64,000 nt of DNA, taken from the NCBI GenBank assembly GCA_016714785.1, contig JADKCC010000033.1, positions 62,001 to 126,000 on the forward strand, written 5' to 3'. How positions within the stretch are numbered: the stretch's first letter is position 1; every line of letters starts with the position of its first letter. The stretch is from Saprospiraceae bacterium (lineage in GTDB: Bacteria; Bacteroidota; Bacteroidia; Chitinophagales; Saprospiraceae). The notes below the pieces were generated by a model. That model was not told the origin of the DNA. It saw only the letters and a list, made by a program, of their open reading frames with translations, and searched no databases. Shown piece after piece: positions 45,274 through 55,696 of the stretch. The translations under genes were made by a program, and so were the position numbers.

Positions 45274-46746
45274 ATGAAACACTTATTAATCATTCTAATC
45301 GTCATCTTTTCTGTTCAAGCATGCTCTGATGATTTTTTAAATAGAAATCCTAAAGGAAATCTCACCGTTGAAACATTTTTTGAGAATGAATCACACGCAG
45401 TTTGGGCGACCAATGCCGTTTATGCTAATTTCAGATCGTGGGAATATTGTGGTCTGCCTTATATTGGTGCAACGGATATCGTCAGTGATGATGCAGACAA
45501 AGGTAGTACCGAAAATGATGGCCCATATCTCAAGGAAGTAGATGATTTCTTATTTGATGCCACTAATCAAACTTTTTCTACGATATGGAAAGGTCATTAT
45601 CAAACTATATCTCGAGCCAATACTGCTATCAACAGGATTCCTGATATTGATATGAACGATGAACTCAAAAATAGGCTAATCGGAGAAGCGAAATTTTTGC
45701 GTGCATTCAATTATTTTAGAATAGTACAATGGTTTGGGGATATTCCTTTGGTATTAACCCAACTAACAGATGACCAATATTTTACACAGAAACGCAATGC
45801 AAAGGCTGAGATCTACGCACAAATAGAAAAAGACCTGATAGAATCCATCGCGGTTTTGCCTGAAAGAAGTAAATATAAAGGAGAAGATCTGGGTAGAGCA
45901 ACCAAAGGGGCAGCTAAAGGCATTCTAGCAAAACTCTATATGCTCGACAAAAAGTATGATAAAGCACTTGTATTGTGCGAAGAAATCATCAAAAGCGGTG
46001 AGTACAGTTTACTGTCTAATTACAATCAAATATTTACACAGGCTGGAGAAAATGGTGCAGAAAGTATCTTTGAAATAGGTGCTGTAGCATTGCAGGCATC
46101 TGTGGTAGGTTCTGGAGCTACGCCTTACAATATGGTACAAGGTGTACGTGGCGTGCCTAATCTTGGATGGGGATTCAATAGACCAAGTGATGACCTGATA
46201 GCCAATTATGAACCTGGTGATCCGCGCAGACAAGCTACCATTATTTATGTAGGAGAGGTCTTACCTGATGGCTCCACGATTGTTCAGGACAATCCTGAGA
46301 TTTTGGACGAAAGGTTCAACCAAAAAGCTTGGGTAGGAAAGCACGTTGGTTTACAGGATAATGGACCAGGCAATATTAGATTGTTGAGATATGCAGATAT
46401 CATCTTGCTTGCAGCCGAAGCAGCCAATGAGCTTGGAAATGCTCCTAAAGCACTAGAATACGTGAATATGACAAGGAAAAGAGCGCGTGGTACCAATACA
46501 TTTATTTTAAAAGATCTGACTATTACCGATAAAGATGCGCTTCGTACAGCTATCAGAAGGGAAAGAAGATCGGAACTAGCTATGGAGCAACACCGATGGT
46601 TTGATTTGCAACGTTGGGGTAATCAATCAGCAGTCATGACAAAAGTAGGTAAAGCATTTATAAGCAATAAACACGAACTTTTTCCATTGCCACAAACGGA
46701 GATTGACCTTGGTGGTGGTAGCTTAAGTCAGAATCCTGGATATTAA
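45274..46746 (+). CDS. SusD-type glycan-binding lipoprotein
   Basis: A 490-residue SusD homologue with lipobox SVQAC (Cys17). It has the typical N-terminal FLNRNPKGNLTVETFF, helix-rich middle (LIGEAKFLRAFNYFRIVQWF), C-terminal RYADIILLAAEAANELGNAP and RRERRSELAMEQHRWFDLQR, and the ending LSQNPGY. It partners the SusC 32 bases upstream. The next gene, a T9SS GH144-like enzyme, begins 6 bases after its stop, so all three are co-transcribed. Confidence 0.95.
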   Translation: MKHLLIILIVIFSVQACSDDFLNRNPKGNLTVETFFENESHAVWATNAVYANFRSWEYCGLPYIGATDIVSDDADKGSTENDGPYLKEVDDFLFDATNQTFSTIWKGHYQTISRANTAINRIPDIDMNDELKNRLIGEAKFLRAFNYFRIVQWFGDIPLVLTQLTDDQYFTQKRNAKAEIYAQIEKDLIESIAVLPERSKYKGEDLGRATKGAAKGILAKLYMLDKKYDKALVLCEEIIKSGEYSLLSNYNQIFTQAGENGAESIFEIGAVALQASVVGSGATPYNMVQGVRGVPNLGWGFNRPSDDLIANYEPGDPRRQATIIYVGEVLPDGSTIVQDNPEILDERFNQKAWVGKHVGLQDNGPGNIRLLRYADIILLAAEAANELGNAPKALEYVNMTRKRARGTNTFILKDLTITDKDALRTAIRRERRSELAMEQHRWFDLQRWGNQSAVMTKVGKAFISNKHELFPLPQTEIDLGGGSLSQNPGY

Positions 46747-46752
46747 AATTTG

Positions 46753-48582
46753 ATGACTAATTTCTTATTACGGATTATAAATAGATTCATGATTCGATTG
46801 TTGATATTTTTGGTTGTTCCACTCTTGGTGAAAGGGCAAAACATTCGTTTCACCCAAGCAGATACCTATGAACGCCATACTGAGTTGAGATGGGAATCGC
46901 AAAATTTGACCAATGCCGAGTATTATAAAATCATGCGGTCATCTGATCATAAGTCTTTTGCACCGATCAAAACGGTAACCACGACGACTTATATGGATTT
47001 TAGTGCTATAAATAATCTTGACACTTTTTACTATTATATAGAAGCATTGTCAGGTCTCAATCAATCATTGGCTACATCTGATACCATCCAAGCCATCGAA
47101 TATAAAATGACAGAGGTGCAGCTCATGGACATGGTACAGCGTTACACCTTTCGATATTTTTGGGAAGAAGGACATCCTGTATCTGGCATGGCGCGAGAAC
47201 GAAACAATAGTGGTGATGTTGTCACGTCTGGTGGTTCAGGCTTTGGTATTATGGGTTTGTTAGTTGGGATCGAAAACGGATATATTACTAGAATAGAAGG
47301 TGCCAACAGAATTATAAAGATTATCAGTTTTTTGCAATATGCAGAAAAGTTTCATGGCGTATTTCCTCATTGGATGAATGGTAGGACTGGTAAAGTAGTA
47401 CCTTTCAGTCAGTTTGATAATGGTGGTGATTTAGTCGAAACAGCCTTTCTGATGCAAGGGCTACTAGCAGCAAGGCAGTTTTTTGATGCAGACAACAACA
47501 CCGAAAAAGCCATCAGGCAAATTATAACTAAGCTATATGAAGAGGTGGAATGGGATTGGTATGCCAAAAATAATTCAGGTGTTTTGTATTGGCATTGGTC
47601 GCCAAATTTTGGCTGGCAAATGAATTTTCCATTGAGAGGTTACAATGAAGCCCTGATTGTTTATTTGTTAGCAATAGCGTCCCCTACGCACAGTGTACCT
47701 GCATCCTATTATCATAGTGGCTGGGCATCAGCCAATAATTATAAAAATGGAAATACATGGTTTGGTTATAAACTCTTTGTAGGACCTGCTTACGGTGGTC
47801 CTTTGTTTTTTGCCCATTATTCCTTTTTGGGTTTCGACCCGAGAGGCATCAAAGACAAATACACCAATTATTTTGACAATAATCGAAATCATACACTCAT
47901 CAATCGTGGCTGGTGTATATACAATCCACTAAAGCATAAAAAGTATAGCGAAAATTGTTGGGGCTTGACTGCTTCTGACAATCCTTTTGGCTATCTCGCC
48001 CACGAACCTGGAAGTAGGGACAATGGCACGATTGCACCTACTGCTGCCTTGTCATCCATGCCCTACACGCCCGCAGAAAGTATGGCAGCGCTCCGTTGTT
48101 TTTACTTTGACGAAGGCGAACGATTGTTTGGTCCCCATGGCTTTTATGATGCATTCAATGGCAATCAAAATTGGGTGGCGGACTCTTATTTAGCTATTGA
48201 TCAAGGGCCTATTTTGGTGATGCTTCAAAATCATCGTACAGAGCTGCTATGGAAGATGTTTATGGAAAATCCCGAGATCAAACCTGCTTTGGATGCGATA
48301 GGATTTGTGGCTGACATTACTTCGAATAAAGAAACTTTTAATACAAATACTTGGACGATATCTCCCAATCCAGCATCTAGCATCCTAACATTGACATTTG
48401 ACGGTGTTTTACCATACCAAGTGACAATCAGCGATATCACAGGTAAAATTCGTTTGATCTGCACCGAAAACATAAGCAAATACACCTACATTCCGATTGC
48501 CCAACTAGAAAATGGAATGTACAGTATCACAGTAGATTACAAAAATCAAAGCAATAGTGCAAGACTGTTTGTAAAAAGGTAG
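46753..48582 (+). CDS. GH144-like endo-glucanase with FN3 and T9SS sorting domain
   Basis: The start is the ATG at 46753, 6 bases after the SusD stop (a TTG precedes it). The 609-residue protein has a signal peptide ending VKGQ (about residue 29), an FN3-like domain (~32-110, HTELRWESQNLTNAEYYKIM), a PF10091/GH144 catalytic barrel (~115-520) and a type A T9SS sorting domain (WTISPNPASSILTL, ~530-609). Catalytic-domain marks are TFRYFWEEGHPVSGMARER, GSGFGIMGLLVGIENGYITR, HWMNGRTGKVVPFSQFDNGG, DLVETAFLMQGLLAARQFFD and LAIDQGPILVMLQNHRTELL. The HWxNGxTGK/VETAFL subtype is the one seen in characterised endo-beta-1,2-glucanases, as I recall. The tail predicts cell-surface or secreted location. Confidence 0.88.
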   Translation: MTNFLLRIINRFMIRLLIFLVVPLLVKGQNIRFTQADTYERHTELRWESQNLTNAEYYKIMRSSDHKSFAPIKTVTTTTYMDFSAINNLDTFYYYIEALSGLNQSLATSDTIQAIEYKMTEVQLMDMVQRYTFRYFWEEGHPVSGMARERNNSGDVVTSGGSGFGIMGLLVGIENGYITRIEGANRIIKIISFLQYAEKFHGVFPHWMNGRTGKVVPFSQFDNGGDLVETAFLMQGLLAARQFFDADNNTEKAIRQIITKLYEEVEWDWYAKNNSGVLYWHWSPNFGWQMNFPLRGYNEALIVYLLAIASPTHSVPASYYHSGWASANNYKNGNTWFGYKLFVGPAYGGPLFFAHYSFLGFDPRGIKDKYTNYFDNNRNHTLINRGWCIYNPLKHKKYSENCWGLTASDNPFGYLAHEPGSRDNGTIAPTAALSSMPYTPAESMAALRCFYFDEGERLFGPHGFYDAFNGNQNWVADSYLAIDQGPILVMLQNHRTELLWKMFMENPEIKPALDAIGFVADITSNKETFNTNTWTISPNPASSILTLTFDGVLPYQVTISDITGKIRLICTENISKYTYIPIAQLENGMYSITVDYKNQSNSARLFVKR

Positions 48583-48894
48583 ATTCTGTGACTCAGATTA
48601 GGATGAATACTAATAAAAGTAGAAATATACCTAGAAGAATTTGAAGATATTGGTTTAATGAGAATGTGTAAATGGACATGCTAACTTGGTTGAAAGCTTA
48701 GAAAAGTTGACAACACATTTGCAACTTCAAAAAAATAAAGATGTCTGCTGATAGGGTATCTAGTAAAACTTGATTATAAGGACTTAAGTAAGTACTTATA
48801 GGTCTGTTTATTATTTTTAGGCTTTTCGAAGTGGAATCAATCTTCAACAATTCTAAAATTATTTATTCCTATAGTGTTAGGAGTATTTACCCCA
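48583..48894. other. Intergenic region, nothing recognised
   Basis: 312 bases between convergent genes (glucanase and ccsBA). I see no gene, no clear terminator hairpin and no repeat. Confidence 0.4.
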
Positions 48895-51800
48895 TCACTG
48901 TACCTTCCTCCACCTAACAAAGGCAACTATACTTAATATGGCTAGAGCAATAGCGGTATAGTACACTTGTGGTGGCACGGGTACAGGGTCTCCCGCAGCA
49001 TAAGAGTGTAAACCTGACAAGTAATAGTTGACACCAAAATAGGTCATGATGACTGTGGCAAAACCAAAAAGCGATGCAAAATTGAAGGCATAAACACTCC
49101 TAAGTCCAGGTATGAATCTCATGTGTAGGATAAAAGCATAAACCAATATGGTGACCAAAGCCCAAGTTTCTTTAGCATCCCATCCCCAATATCTACCCCA
49201 CGATTCATTGGCCCATACACCGCCTAAATAAGTACCTACACTTACCATAAACAATCCACCTAAAAGGGTGATTTCAGATATGATGGTCAATTCTTTGATC
49301 GTTCTTTCGGTGTTTTCCTTATTTTTGGCAGTGGTAAACACCATCAATATGAGATTGAGCATACCGATGACGGCACCTAACATTAGAAAGCCATAGCTAC
49401 CAGCTTCTAACGAAACGTGGATGGTCAACCAATAAGATTTTAGTACAGGTACCAAAGGAGTGATCTCGGGATCTAACCAACTCATACCTGCCACTAGTAA
49501 AATCGTAGCTGCTAAGACCAAGGTCGCTGACATGCCACCCAAAGATCGCCTAGAAAAGATCAATCCTGCCAACATCGTAGTCCAGGCTATATAGATCATG
49601 GATTCGTAGCCATTGCTCCAAGGTGCTCTGCCAGATACATACCATCGTAAACCAAGACCTAACGTGTGGAAAGCAAATATGGCCAATAACAGGTACCATG
49701 CCCACTTTGTATATTTTTGAACATCAGCAGATTGTTTAAATACGCCATAAAAGAAAAAACCTAGGAGCACCAAGCTTAATAACCCATAGATGTTTCTTAA
49801 TCTTCCAAAAACATCCAAACCATTTAGCAACAATTCCGCTTTTACTCTAGATGATGAAGGCATCACTTGACTACTATGCTGACTTTGGACAGCAGCAATA
49901 TTGGTCAGCCATTTAGAGGTGGAGGCTACATTGGAGTTTCCTTGCGCAGCTTGAACTTCTTGGATATAAGAAGCAAAATTTTCAAATGATTGTAAAATAG
50001 GTGTTTCAGGCATTTTCATTTCTCTGATATCAGCTGGTGAAACCCATGTATTGGCTGGATCACCAGGCACTGGAAACATTTTCAAAAAACGACCCGAAAA
50101 TATCATATTGGCGATATTTATTTTTTCATCCAATTTGATGACTGCTTTTTCAAATGTACCTTGATCTTTAGGGTTTACACTTTGTGCATTTCTGATTTGA
50201 TCTCTCAATTTATATTGGGCATCATCTGTGAAAAATTGACGATAACTTATGAGCGATTCCGTTGCGCCTAATAATTTTTTTAATTCTGGATGGCTCCCAA
50301 TATGAATAAGGGGAACATTTTCCCATTTGGCAGGAGACATGGTCATAGACAAAAATATCTGATCACTGGTCAAGCCATGCAAAGCGCTTTTTTTAGCTAA
50401 TTTTCTAAGTACTTCACCCGAAAGTGTATTCACTGGTTTAAATCTACCTCTATGATCTTGTATCAATACTTTTCCAAAGGAAGCCGCTTCTTCTTTACTA
50501 ACTTCGGATATTATTTGTGTTTGTGCGTAAATGCCTGCACTGGATGACATACATAAAATGACCAATACAATGATGCTTTTGGCAGAAGCATTTTGGCCAA
50601 GTCTTCCAATCAAAGAAGTAAATCTACTATTTTTGCTAAAAAAGGTCATCATCATTCCTATCGTTAATAAAATATATCCAATGTATGAAATCCATGTGCC
50701 CCAAAAATCATGGTTGACACTTAAATAGGTACCTGCTTCGTCCTGATCAAAAGATGATTGGAAAAACCGATATCCACCATAATCCAAAATATTGTTCATG
50801 TAGATTCTAAAAGGCATATTCACTCCCTTGGCAGGATCCAATACCGTCACTTCACTCGCATAAGAAGATGGATTGTCCGTACCAGGATAACGCTCCATGA
50901 TAAAATCTCTCAATTGTATGCTGAAAGGAACTTCCACAGTTTTTGAACCATAACTCACTGCCATTTGTGAATCACCAAAATTAAAAACTTTTGGCATACC
51001 TTCTACTCCTTTTTGCCCAGTAATGAAATCATTTTGGACACTTCCATTTTTGGCTACGGACATGCTCAGGCCTCCAATACTTTCATTTTTCATTTTCTGG
51101 TCACCTGCCACGATAGACATGGTTGCAGAAGATTTGAAATCTCCAATCACAAAACCTGCATTGCCCAACACATACATTGATCTCAATTTTAAAGGCAAAT
51201 AGTCTGATGGAAGTATGGTATCCGTCTTCTGGGTGGCCATTACCGTTTGAATGACCGCAGCATCTGTAGCAAAATATAACGAATCATTGCGAACAATCAC
51301 ATTGAATGCATTGGGCAATAATTCTGGCGTAAAGTTAAAGTTGACACCATTGATATTGACTCTATCTCCTTGACTTACAAATATTTCTTCTCTTCCTTGT
51401 TTACCTGCCACTACCACTTTCATTACCGACTTTCCACCAGCTTGTTCTGTGAGTTGTTCTTTAGGATTGGGTATGAAGTCGGTAACATTCACGGTATAAA
51501 GATCGGTACCAATCTGATAAGACCCTTCAAATGTATGATTGCCTAACGTTGAAAAAAATACGGGTTCTTCAAAGGAATAGGATTTGCCACCTGTATTCAC
51601 TTTGAAATTCAAAAAAGTTTCTGTGGATAAAAAGGAATTGGCCGCTTTACCTTCTCTGATGTGCATCATACCTTCATACCCAAAATATCTGGTAACCGCT
51701 GCACCCAGGATGATAATGATGATGGCACTATGGAACATCAATGAAGCCCATTTTTTTTGTTGCACCATTCTAAATCGGAAAATATTAGCCACAATTGTAC

Positions 51801-51987
51801 CACCGAATAATACCATAAGCAGTTCAAACCATCTGGCTTTGAAGATGACGTCTTGCGCAGAACTTGTACCAAAGTCATTCTCTACAAAAGTGGCTGCACC
51901 GATGGCAAAAGCAAAAACTAATAAATATAATCCAGCTGCGCTTGTAGAAAAAAGTTTGTTGTATATGAAATCTAAAATATGTTTCAT
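48895..51987 (-). CDS. ccsBA: Fused cytochrome c synthase CcsBA (ResB-CcsA)
   Basis: A 1030-residue system II cytochrome c assembly protein that moves haem across the membrane and joins it to apocytochrome CxxCH motifs. The N-terminal ResB/CcsB part has membrane helices near residues 17-35, 55-70 and 85-100, a long periplasmic beta region with many G/D turns, and a further helix pair near 430-480. The C-terminal CcsA part has about eight helices and the haem-handling WWD-type motif WGWDAKETWA at 934-943, with His residues in flanking loops (IHVSLEAGS and LHMRF). The fusion is common in Bacteroidota and epsilonproteobacteria. The -7 box is at 52012-52019. The gene implies c-type cytochromes and respiration. 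Confidence 0.93.
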   Translation of the reverse strand: MKHILDFIYNKLFSTSAAGLYLLVFAFAIGAATFVENDFGTSSAQDVIFKARWFELLMVLFGGTIVANIFRFRMVQQKKWASLMFHSAIIIIILGAAVTRYFGYEGMMHIREGKAANSFLSTETFLNFKVNTGGKSYSFEEPVFFSTLGNHTFEGSYQIGTDLYTVNVTDFIPNPKEQLTEQAGGKSVMKVVVAGKQGREEIFVSQGDRVNINGVNFNFTPELLPNAFNVIVRNDSLYFATDAAVIQTVMATQKTDTILPSDYLPLKLRSMYVLGNAGFVIGDFKSSATMSIVAGDQKMKNESIGGLSMSVAKNGSVQNDFITGQKGVEGMPKVFNFGDSQMAVSYGSKTVEVPFSIQLRDFIMERYPGTDNPSSYASEVTVLDPAKGVNMPFRIYMNNILDYGGYRFFQSSFDQDEAGTYLSVNHDFWGTWISYIGYILLTIGMMMTFFSKNSRFTSLIGRLGQNASAKSIIVLVILCMSSSAGIYAQTQIISEVSKEEAASFGKVLIQDHRGRFKPVNTLSGEVLRKLAKKSALHGLTSDQIFLSMTMSPAKWENVPLIHIGSHPELKKLLGATESLISYRQFFTDDAQYKLRDQIRNAQSVNPKDQGTFEKAVIKLDEKINIANMIFSGRFLKMFPVPGDPANTWVSPADIREMKMPETPILQSFENFASYIQEVQAAQGNSNVASTSKWLTNIAAVQSQHSSQVMPSSSRVKAELLLNGLDVFGRLRNIYGLLSLVLLGFFFYGVFKQSADVQKYTKWAWYLLLAIFAFHTLGLGLRWYVSGRAPWSNGYESMIYIAWTTMLAGLIFSRRSLGGMSATLVLAATILLVAGMSWLDPEITPLVPVLKSYWLTIHVSLEAGSYGFLMLGAVIGMLNLILMVFTTAKNKENTERTIKELTIISEITLLGGLFMVSVGTYLGGVWANESWGRYWGWDAKETWALVTILVYAFILHMRFIPGLRSVYAFNFASLFGFATVIMTYFGVNYYLSGLHSYAAGDPVPVPPQVYYTAIALAILSIVAFVRWRKVQ

Positions 51988-52551
51988 TGGCTATTTTATG
52001 AAATTAATTTGCAAAAATAACCAAAATTAATGATCAAAGTTGAAAACAAGACTAAAACGGTAAATATTGATGCTGAAAAGTAATAAAATAGCACTTATCT
52101 TCTTCTTAGGATTTTTTGATGGATGCCATTTTACTCGTGTTATGGTTTTTTTATTTGCAATTTTTGTTTAATTCAAATTTGACATAGTTAAATTAAGCCT
52201 TTGGGCGAAATGGGAAAATTAAATCAAAAGCTAATTGAGTTGGAAAATTTTATGATGTATAAAATACATTTTCAATGTTTTAAAATCTTCAATTTTCGCA
52301 ATTCAATTTCTTTTTACAATAGCTACTGAATCCGACTTCCATTTAGTATGAATGATCATTGGAAAGTACAACATTAATATAATTGTAATTTTAGCTGGAT
52401 GAGATAAATGTAACATATATGATTGCGACATTTTGTACTTGGCAAATTATCTATAGAGAAAAAATAAAATAAAATTTGTAGATTTGTGCTGCATTCTTTT
52501 GAAGTATAGAAACCTTCGATTGTTGCCATCAAATATTAATATGATGCTATC
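51988..52551. other. Divergent intergenic region between ccsBA and the T9SS type B gene
   Basis: 564 bases, AT-rich, with no gene. The minus-strand -7 box of ccsBA is at 52012-52019. I see no clear plus-strand promoter or repeat. Confidence 0.4.
52012..52019 (-). promoter_or_regulatory. -7 box (TATTTTTG) of ccsBA
   Basis: Exact TAnnTTTG match on the minus strand, 24 bases ahead of the ATG at 51987. Confidence 0.5.
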
Positions 52552-55140
52552 ATGAAGTTTTTACAACTAGTCCAGCAATGTCTTTTTTTCCTTTGTCTAA
52601 TCACCACATTGGTAGGGCAGAAGAGATTCGGTTGTAATGGTGATATATTTGTAATGACAAATGATGGCAAAACTACTGCCATCAATCAAGTTTCTTTTGC
52701 TCCATTTGTTCCCCCTTCTCTCAGTTTATACGCAAGATACGATGGGAGTTTTGATGCGTTAGGCTTTAATCCCGTAGATAACTATGTCTATAGTGTAGAA
52801 CAAAACACCAATATGATCGTGAGACATAGCCTATTTGGTATGACAGAAAGAATAGGTAGTGTATTGATGGTAGATACTTTAAGATGCAATGCAGGTGATT
52901 GTACCGCAGATGGTTTTTATGTTTGTTATGATCATGGATTGCATAAGATGTTGGTTTTTGAAGTCGTGGATCAGTTTAAATTATTGCGTCTGATAGATTT
53001 ATTTTGGGATCCTGCTTCTATTAATCAAGGCGCATTTCGAACAAGGATTTTTGACTTTGCTTTCGACCCAAATAACCCGAAGGTGGCTTACTCCTATCAA
53101 GGTAGTTTTAATCATCCAGAACTATTGCCCGTCGAAACTCGAGGTACTATGCTAAAAATAAATATGGATCTTAACGATCCAAATCTCGGAATGGTGACAC
53201 CACTTGGTATGATACCAACAAATGAAGTGACGCATTTAGCAGGTTTTGTGTTTGATCCACGATCGACTCTGTATGGTTTTGGGGCTATAACTTCAAGTCT
53301 TAATCCAAAGCAAAATAAACTATGGACTATAAGCTCTGGGCAAGGTCTGACATCTCCCGTACTGACCCACTCACCTGCACAGATACTAAGTGATGGCTGT
53401 TCTTGTCCGTTTTCGCTAGTCTTTACTAATACTACACCCAATGAAGGTATGTACTGTAATAATGACCAAAAAACATTTTTATTATCTTTGGAGAACAATT
53501 CATATCAACCTATTAAGGACTTGGTGTTAAAAGATACTTTTCCTGAAGGGACTATCATTCAATCCATCACAAATAATTTTACTGGAGCTATTGCGGTTGG
53601 CACAGGAATTGGGACCAATGTGCTATCCATCTCGGGGCTGATGATTCCTCCCAAAGCAAAAGTCGTAATTGAAGTGGTTATAGTTTCCGTGGATGCAAAA
53701 GATGGACCCGCTTACAATCAGGCATATCTGAGCAATCTTCCTCCAAGGTTTCCTACTATTTTACCTTCTGATGATGCACTGTCTTCTACCTTTGGAGATC
53801 GGTCCAATTTTTTCTTTATTACCAGATCTATAGGCAATTTGATGTGGAAAATCACACCACCTTCAGATTGTGTTTTGGCCAATGATGGCAAGATTATAGC
53901 ATCTTCCCCTGATCTTATACCAGGTCAAAGATATGAAGTTAGTCTTAGGAATTTGAAGGGTTGGCAAGAGCGCGTTTCGGTTGTTTTGATTGACGAAAGC
54001 AATTCCTTTACCATTGACTCTTTGATACCGGGTGAATACCAATTATTTAGATTTAGGTCTCTTCTTGAAAATTGTAGTGTCTCCTTAAAGGATACTACTA
54101 TTTTTCTAGATGCACCAAACGATCTTTTTGCCCTAACTATCAGCAGCAATAGTCCCGTCTGCGAAGGAGATTCAATACTACTTAGCAGCATCATGTCGCC
54201 CGTCGGTCAGGTAACTTGGAGAGGACCTGCTATTTTCGGTTCAGAATTTGCCAATCCCATCATTGAAAATGCCACAATCAATAGAGCTGGAAACTATACT
54301 ATCACCGCACAATATGGATATTGTACACAAAAAAGAAATATTAATGTAGAAGTAAAACCAGAAATAAGTACTAAGCTACAAGGTGCAGATGCTTATTGTG
54401 AGAGAGATACTTTGCGTCTAGTGGTCATTGACGAAGATAAAGAAGCGGCGTTAAATTATGTATGGTCTGGGCCTAATGACATTACGCAAAAGGATTCCAT
54501 ATTCGTTTTTCCATCAGTCAGTGTGTCTCAAAGCGGGTATTACGAAGTCATTTCTAACAATGGAGCCTGTTATGATACTGTAGGGATCAATATACATGTT
54601 TTACCCACGCCTACACTTGTTTTAGAAGATCAGATTTTGACGGACTTTTGTGAGCCGCTTGTTTTATTGCCTTTAATAGAAGGTGGTAGTGACGTGACTT
54701 ATCAATGGGCTCCATCTGAAGGTCTCAGCTGTGCTGATTGTCTCAATCCCACAGTGAAACTAATCGTAAATTCTTATTATATTTTGAAGGTTGAAAATTC
54801 ATATAGCTGTAAGGATAGCGCTACCATTCAAATTAAGTTAGATAAAAAAAATATTGCCTTTACACCCAATATTTTTTCATCCAAAGCTTCTGCAGAGAAT
54901 AGTAAGTTTTATATATATCCCAATTGTGTAGTGTACTACTTTCATCAAATAGATATCTATGATAGATTTGGCAATAAAGTCTTCACTTCTAAAGTCTCTA
55001 TTCCTAGTGGAACAATAGAAGTTTGGGATGGGTTGTATTTAGGTAAACCCGTAGCACAAGGCGTATATGTATGGGTGGCAAAGGCAGAATTAGTAGATGG
55101 AAGTTTGGTGTATTTGACGGGTGATATTACGGTGCTGTAG
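52552..55140 (+). CDS. T9SS type B cargo with DUF6923-like propeller and adhesion domains
   Basis: An 862-residue exported protein with a signal peptide ending TLVGQ (residue 23). Residues ~25-290 match the DUF6923-type region (DGKTTAINQVSFAP ... ALGFNPVDNYVYSVEQNTNM ... RGTMLKINMDLNDP). A DUF11-like domain follows at ~310-400 (IKDLVLKDTFPEGTIIQSIT), then Ig/PKD-like domains at ~535-765 (NSPVCEGDSILLSS, YCERDTLRLVV). The last ~90 residues form the gliding-motility-associated (type B) sorting domain: AFTPNIFSS, IYDRFGNKVF, WDGLYLGKPVAQGVYVW, LTGDITVL. Type B tails direct cargo to the surface in motile Bacteroidota. It is probably an adhesin. It forms a single-gene unit. Confidence 0.85.
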   Translation: MKFLQLVQQCLFFLCLITTLVGQKRFGCNGDIFVMTNDGKTTAINQVSFAPFVPPSLSLYARYDGSFDALGFNPVDNYVYSVEQNTNMIVRHSLFGMTERIGSVLMVDTLRCNAGDCTADGFYVCYDHGLHKMLVFEVVDQFKLLRLIDLFWDPASINQGAFRTRIFDFAFDPNNPKVAYSYQGSFNHPELLPVETRGTMLKINMDLNDPNLGMVTPLGMIPTNEVTHLAGFVFDPRSTLYGFGAITSSLNPKQNKLWTISSGQGLTSPVLTHSPAQILSDGCSCPFSLVFTNTTPNEGMYCNNDQKTFLLSLENNSYQPIKDLVLKDTFPEGTIIQSITNNFTGAIAVGTGIGTNVLSISGLMIPPKAKVVIEVVIVSVDAKDGPAYNQAYLSNLPPRFPTILPSDDALSSTFGDRSNFFFITRSIGNLMWKITPPSDCVLANDGKIIASSPDLIPGQRYEVSLRNLKGWQERVSVVLIDESNSFTIDSLIPGEYQLFRFRSLLENCSVSLKDTTIFLDAPNDLFALTISSNSPVCEGDSILLSSIMSPVGQVTWRGPAIFGSEFANPIIENATINRAGNYTITAQYGYCTQKRNINVEVKPEISTKLQGADAYCERDTLRLVVIDEDKEAALNYVWSGPNDITQKDSIFVFPSVSVSQSGYYEVISNNGACYDTVGINIHVLPTPTLVLEDQILTDFCEPLVLLPLIEGGSDVTYQWAPSEGLSCADCLNPTVKLIVNSYYILKVENSYSCKDSATIQIKLDKKNIAFTPNIFSSKASAENSKFYIYPNCVVYYFHQIDIYDRFGNKVFTSKVSIPSGTIEVWDGLYLGKPVAQGVYVWVAKAELVDGSLVYLTGDITVL

Positions 55141-55216
55141 TAGGAGTAGGAAGTTGACAAGACTATAAGTTCGGAAACTTGTTTATATATGTTAAGTACA
55201 CAGTCTTACTTACTTA

Positions 55217-55528
55217 ACTAAAGTTTCGGGGCAAATTTTGCACAATAACTACTCTCATAACCTTGAATCAAATTCAATTGTGCTCAAAAAAAGTAAACAA
55301 AAAACGCTAGTTCCGCTAAATCGCTCCGCGTACCGGAACAGGCTCCCCAAAGAGGTAAACCTTGGTATTACTACATCTCCCAAAGCAATATGTTAACGTC
55401 GTATTTCTAAATCTCCTTGTAAATTGTTTTAAAGTATTGATTATCAGTATTGTAAAGTAAGTTAATATTTAATTATTTAATATGTAATTAGTTGACTTTA
55501 ATCCATTTATAAACTCCGAAACTTCAGT
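55217..55528. mobile_element. Transposase-free element with terminal inverted repeats, copy A (312 bases)
   Basis: It begins ACTAAAGTTTCGG and ends CCGAAACTTCAGT; the ends are inverted repeats (12 of 13). TACTTA flanks both sides (55211-55216 and 55529-55534), a likely target duplication beginning with TA. About 98% identical (six base differences seen) to copy B at 62691-63078, but lacking a 76-base internal block after GTGCTC. There is no reading frame of note inside. It occupies most of the gene-free region 55141-55696; I see nothing else there. Confidence 0.8.
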
Positions 55529-55696
55529 TACTTAATTCTCATCTAAAACGAATTATTAAAATTACGTACAAATATATCAATAGAAAATAAGACCATACTA
55601 TTAAAGTATAGTTGGATCCGAGTTTAATATGTTGGTCGCTAAGGTCTAGACAATTTGGCATTGCCCAGACATTCCATCAATAATCTGTGCAAATGA

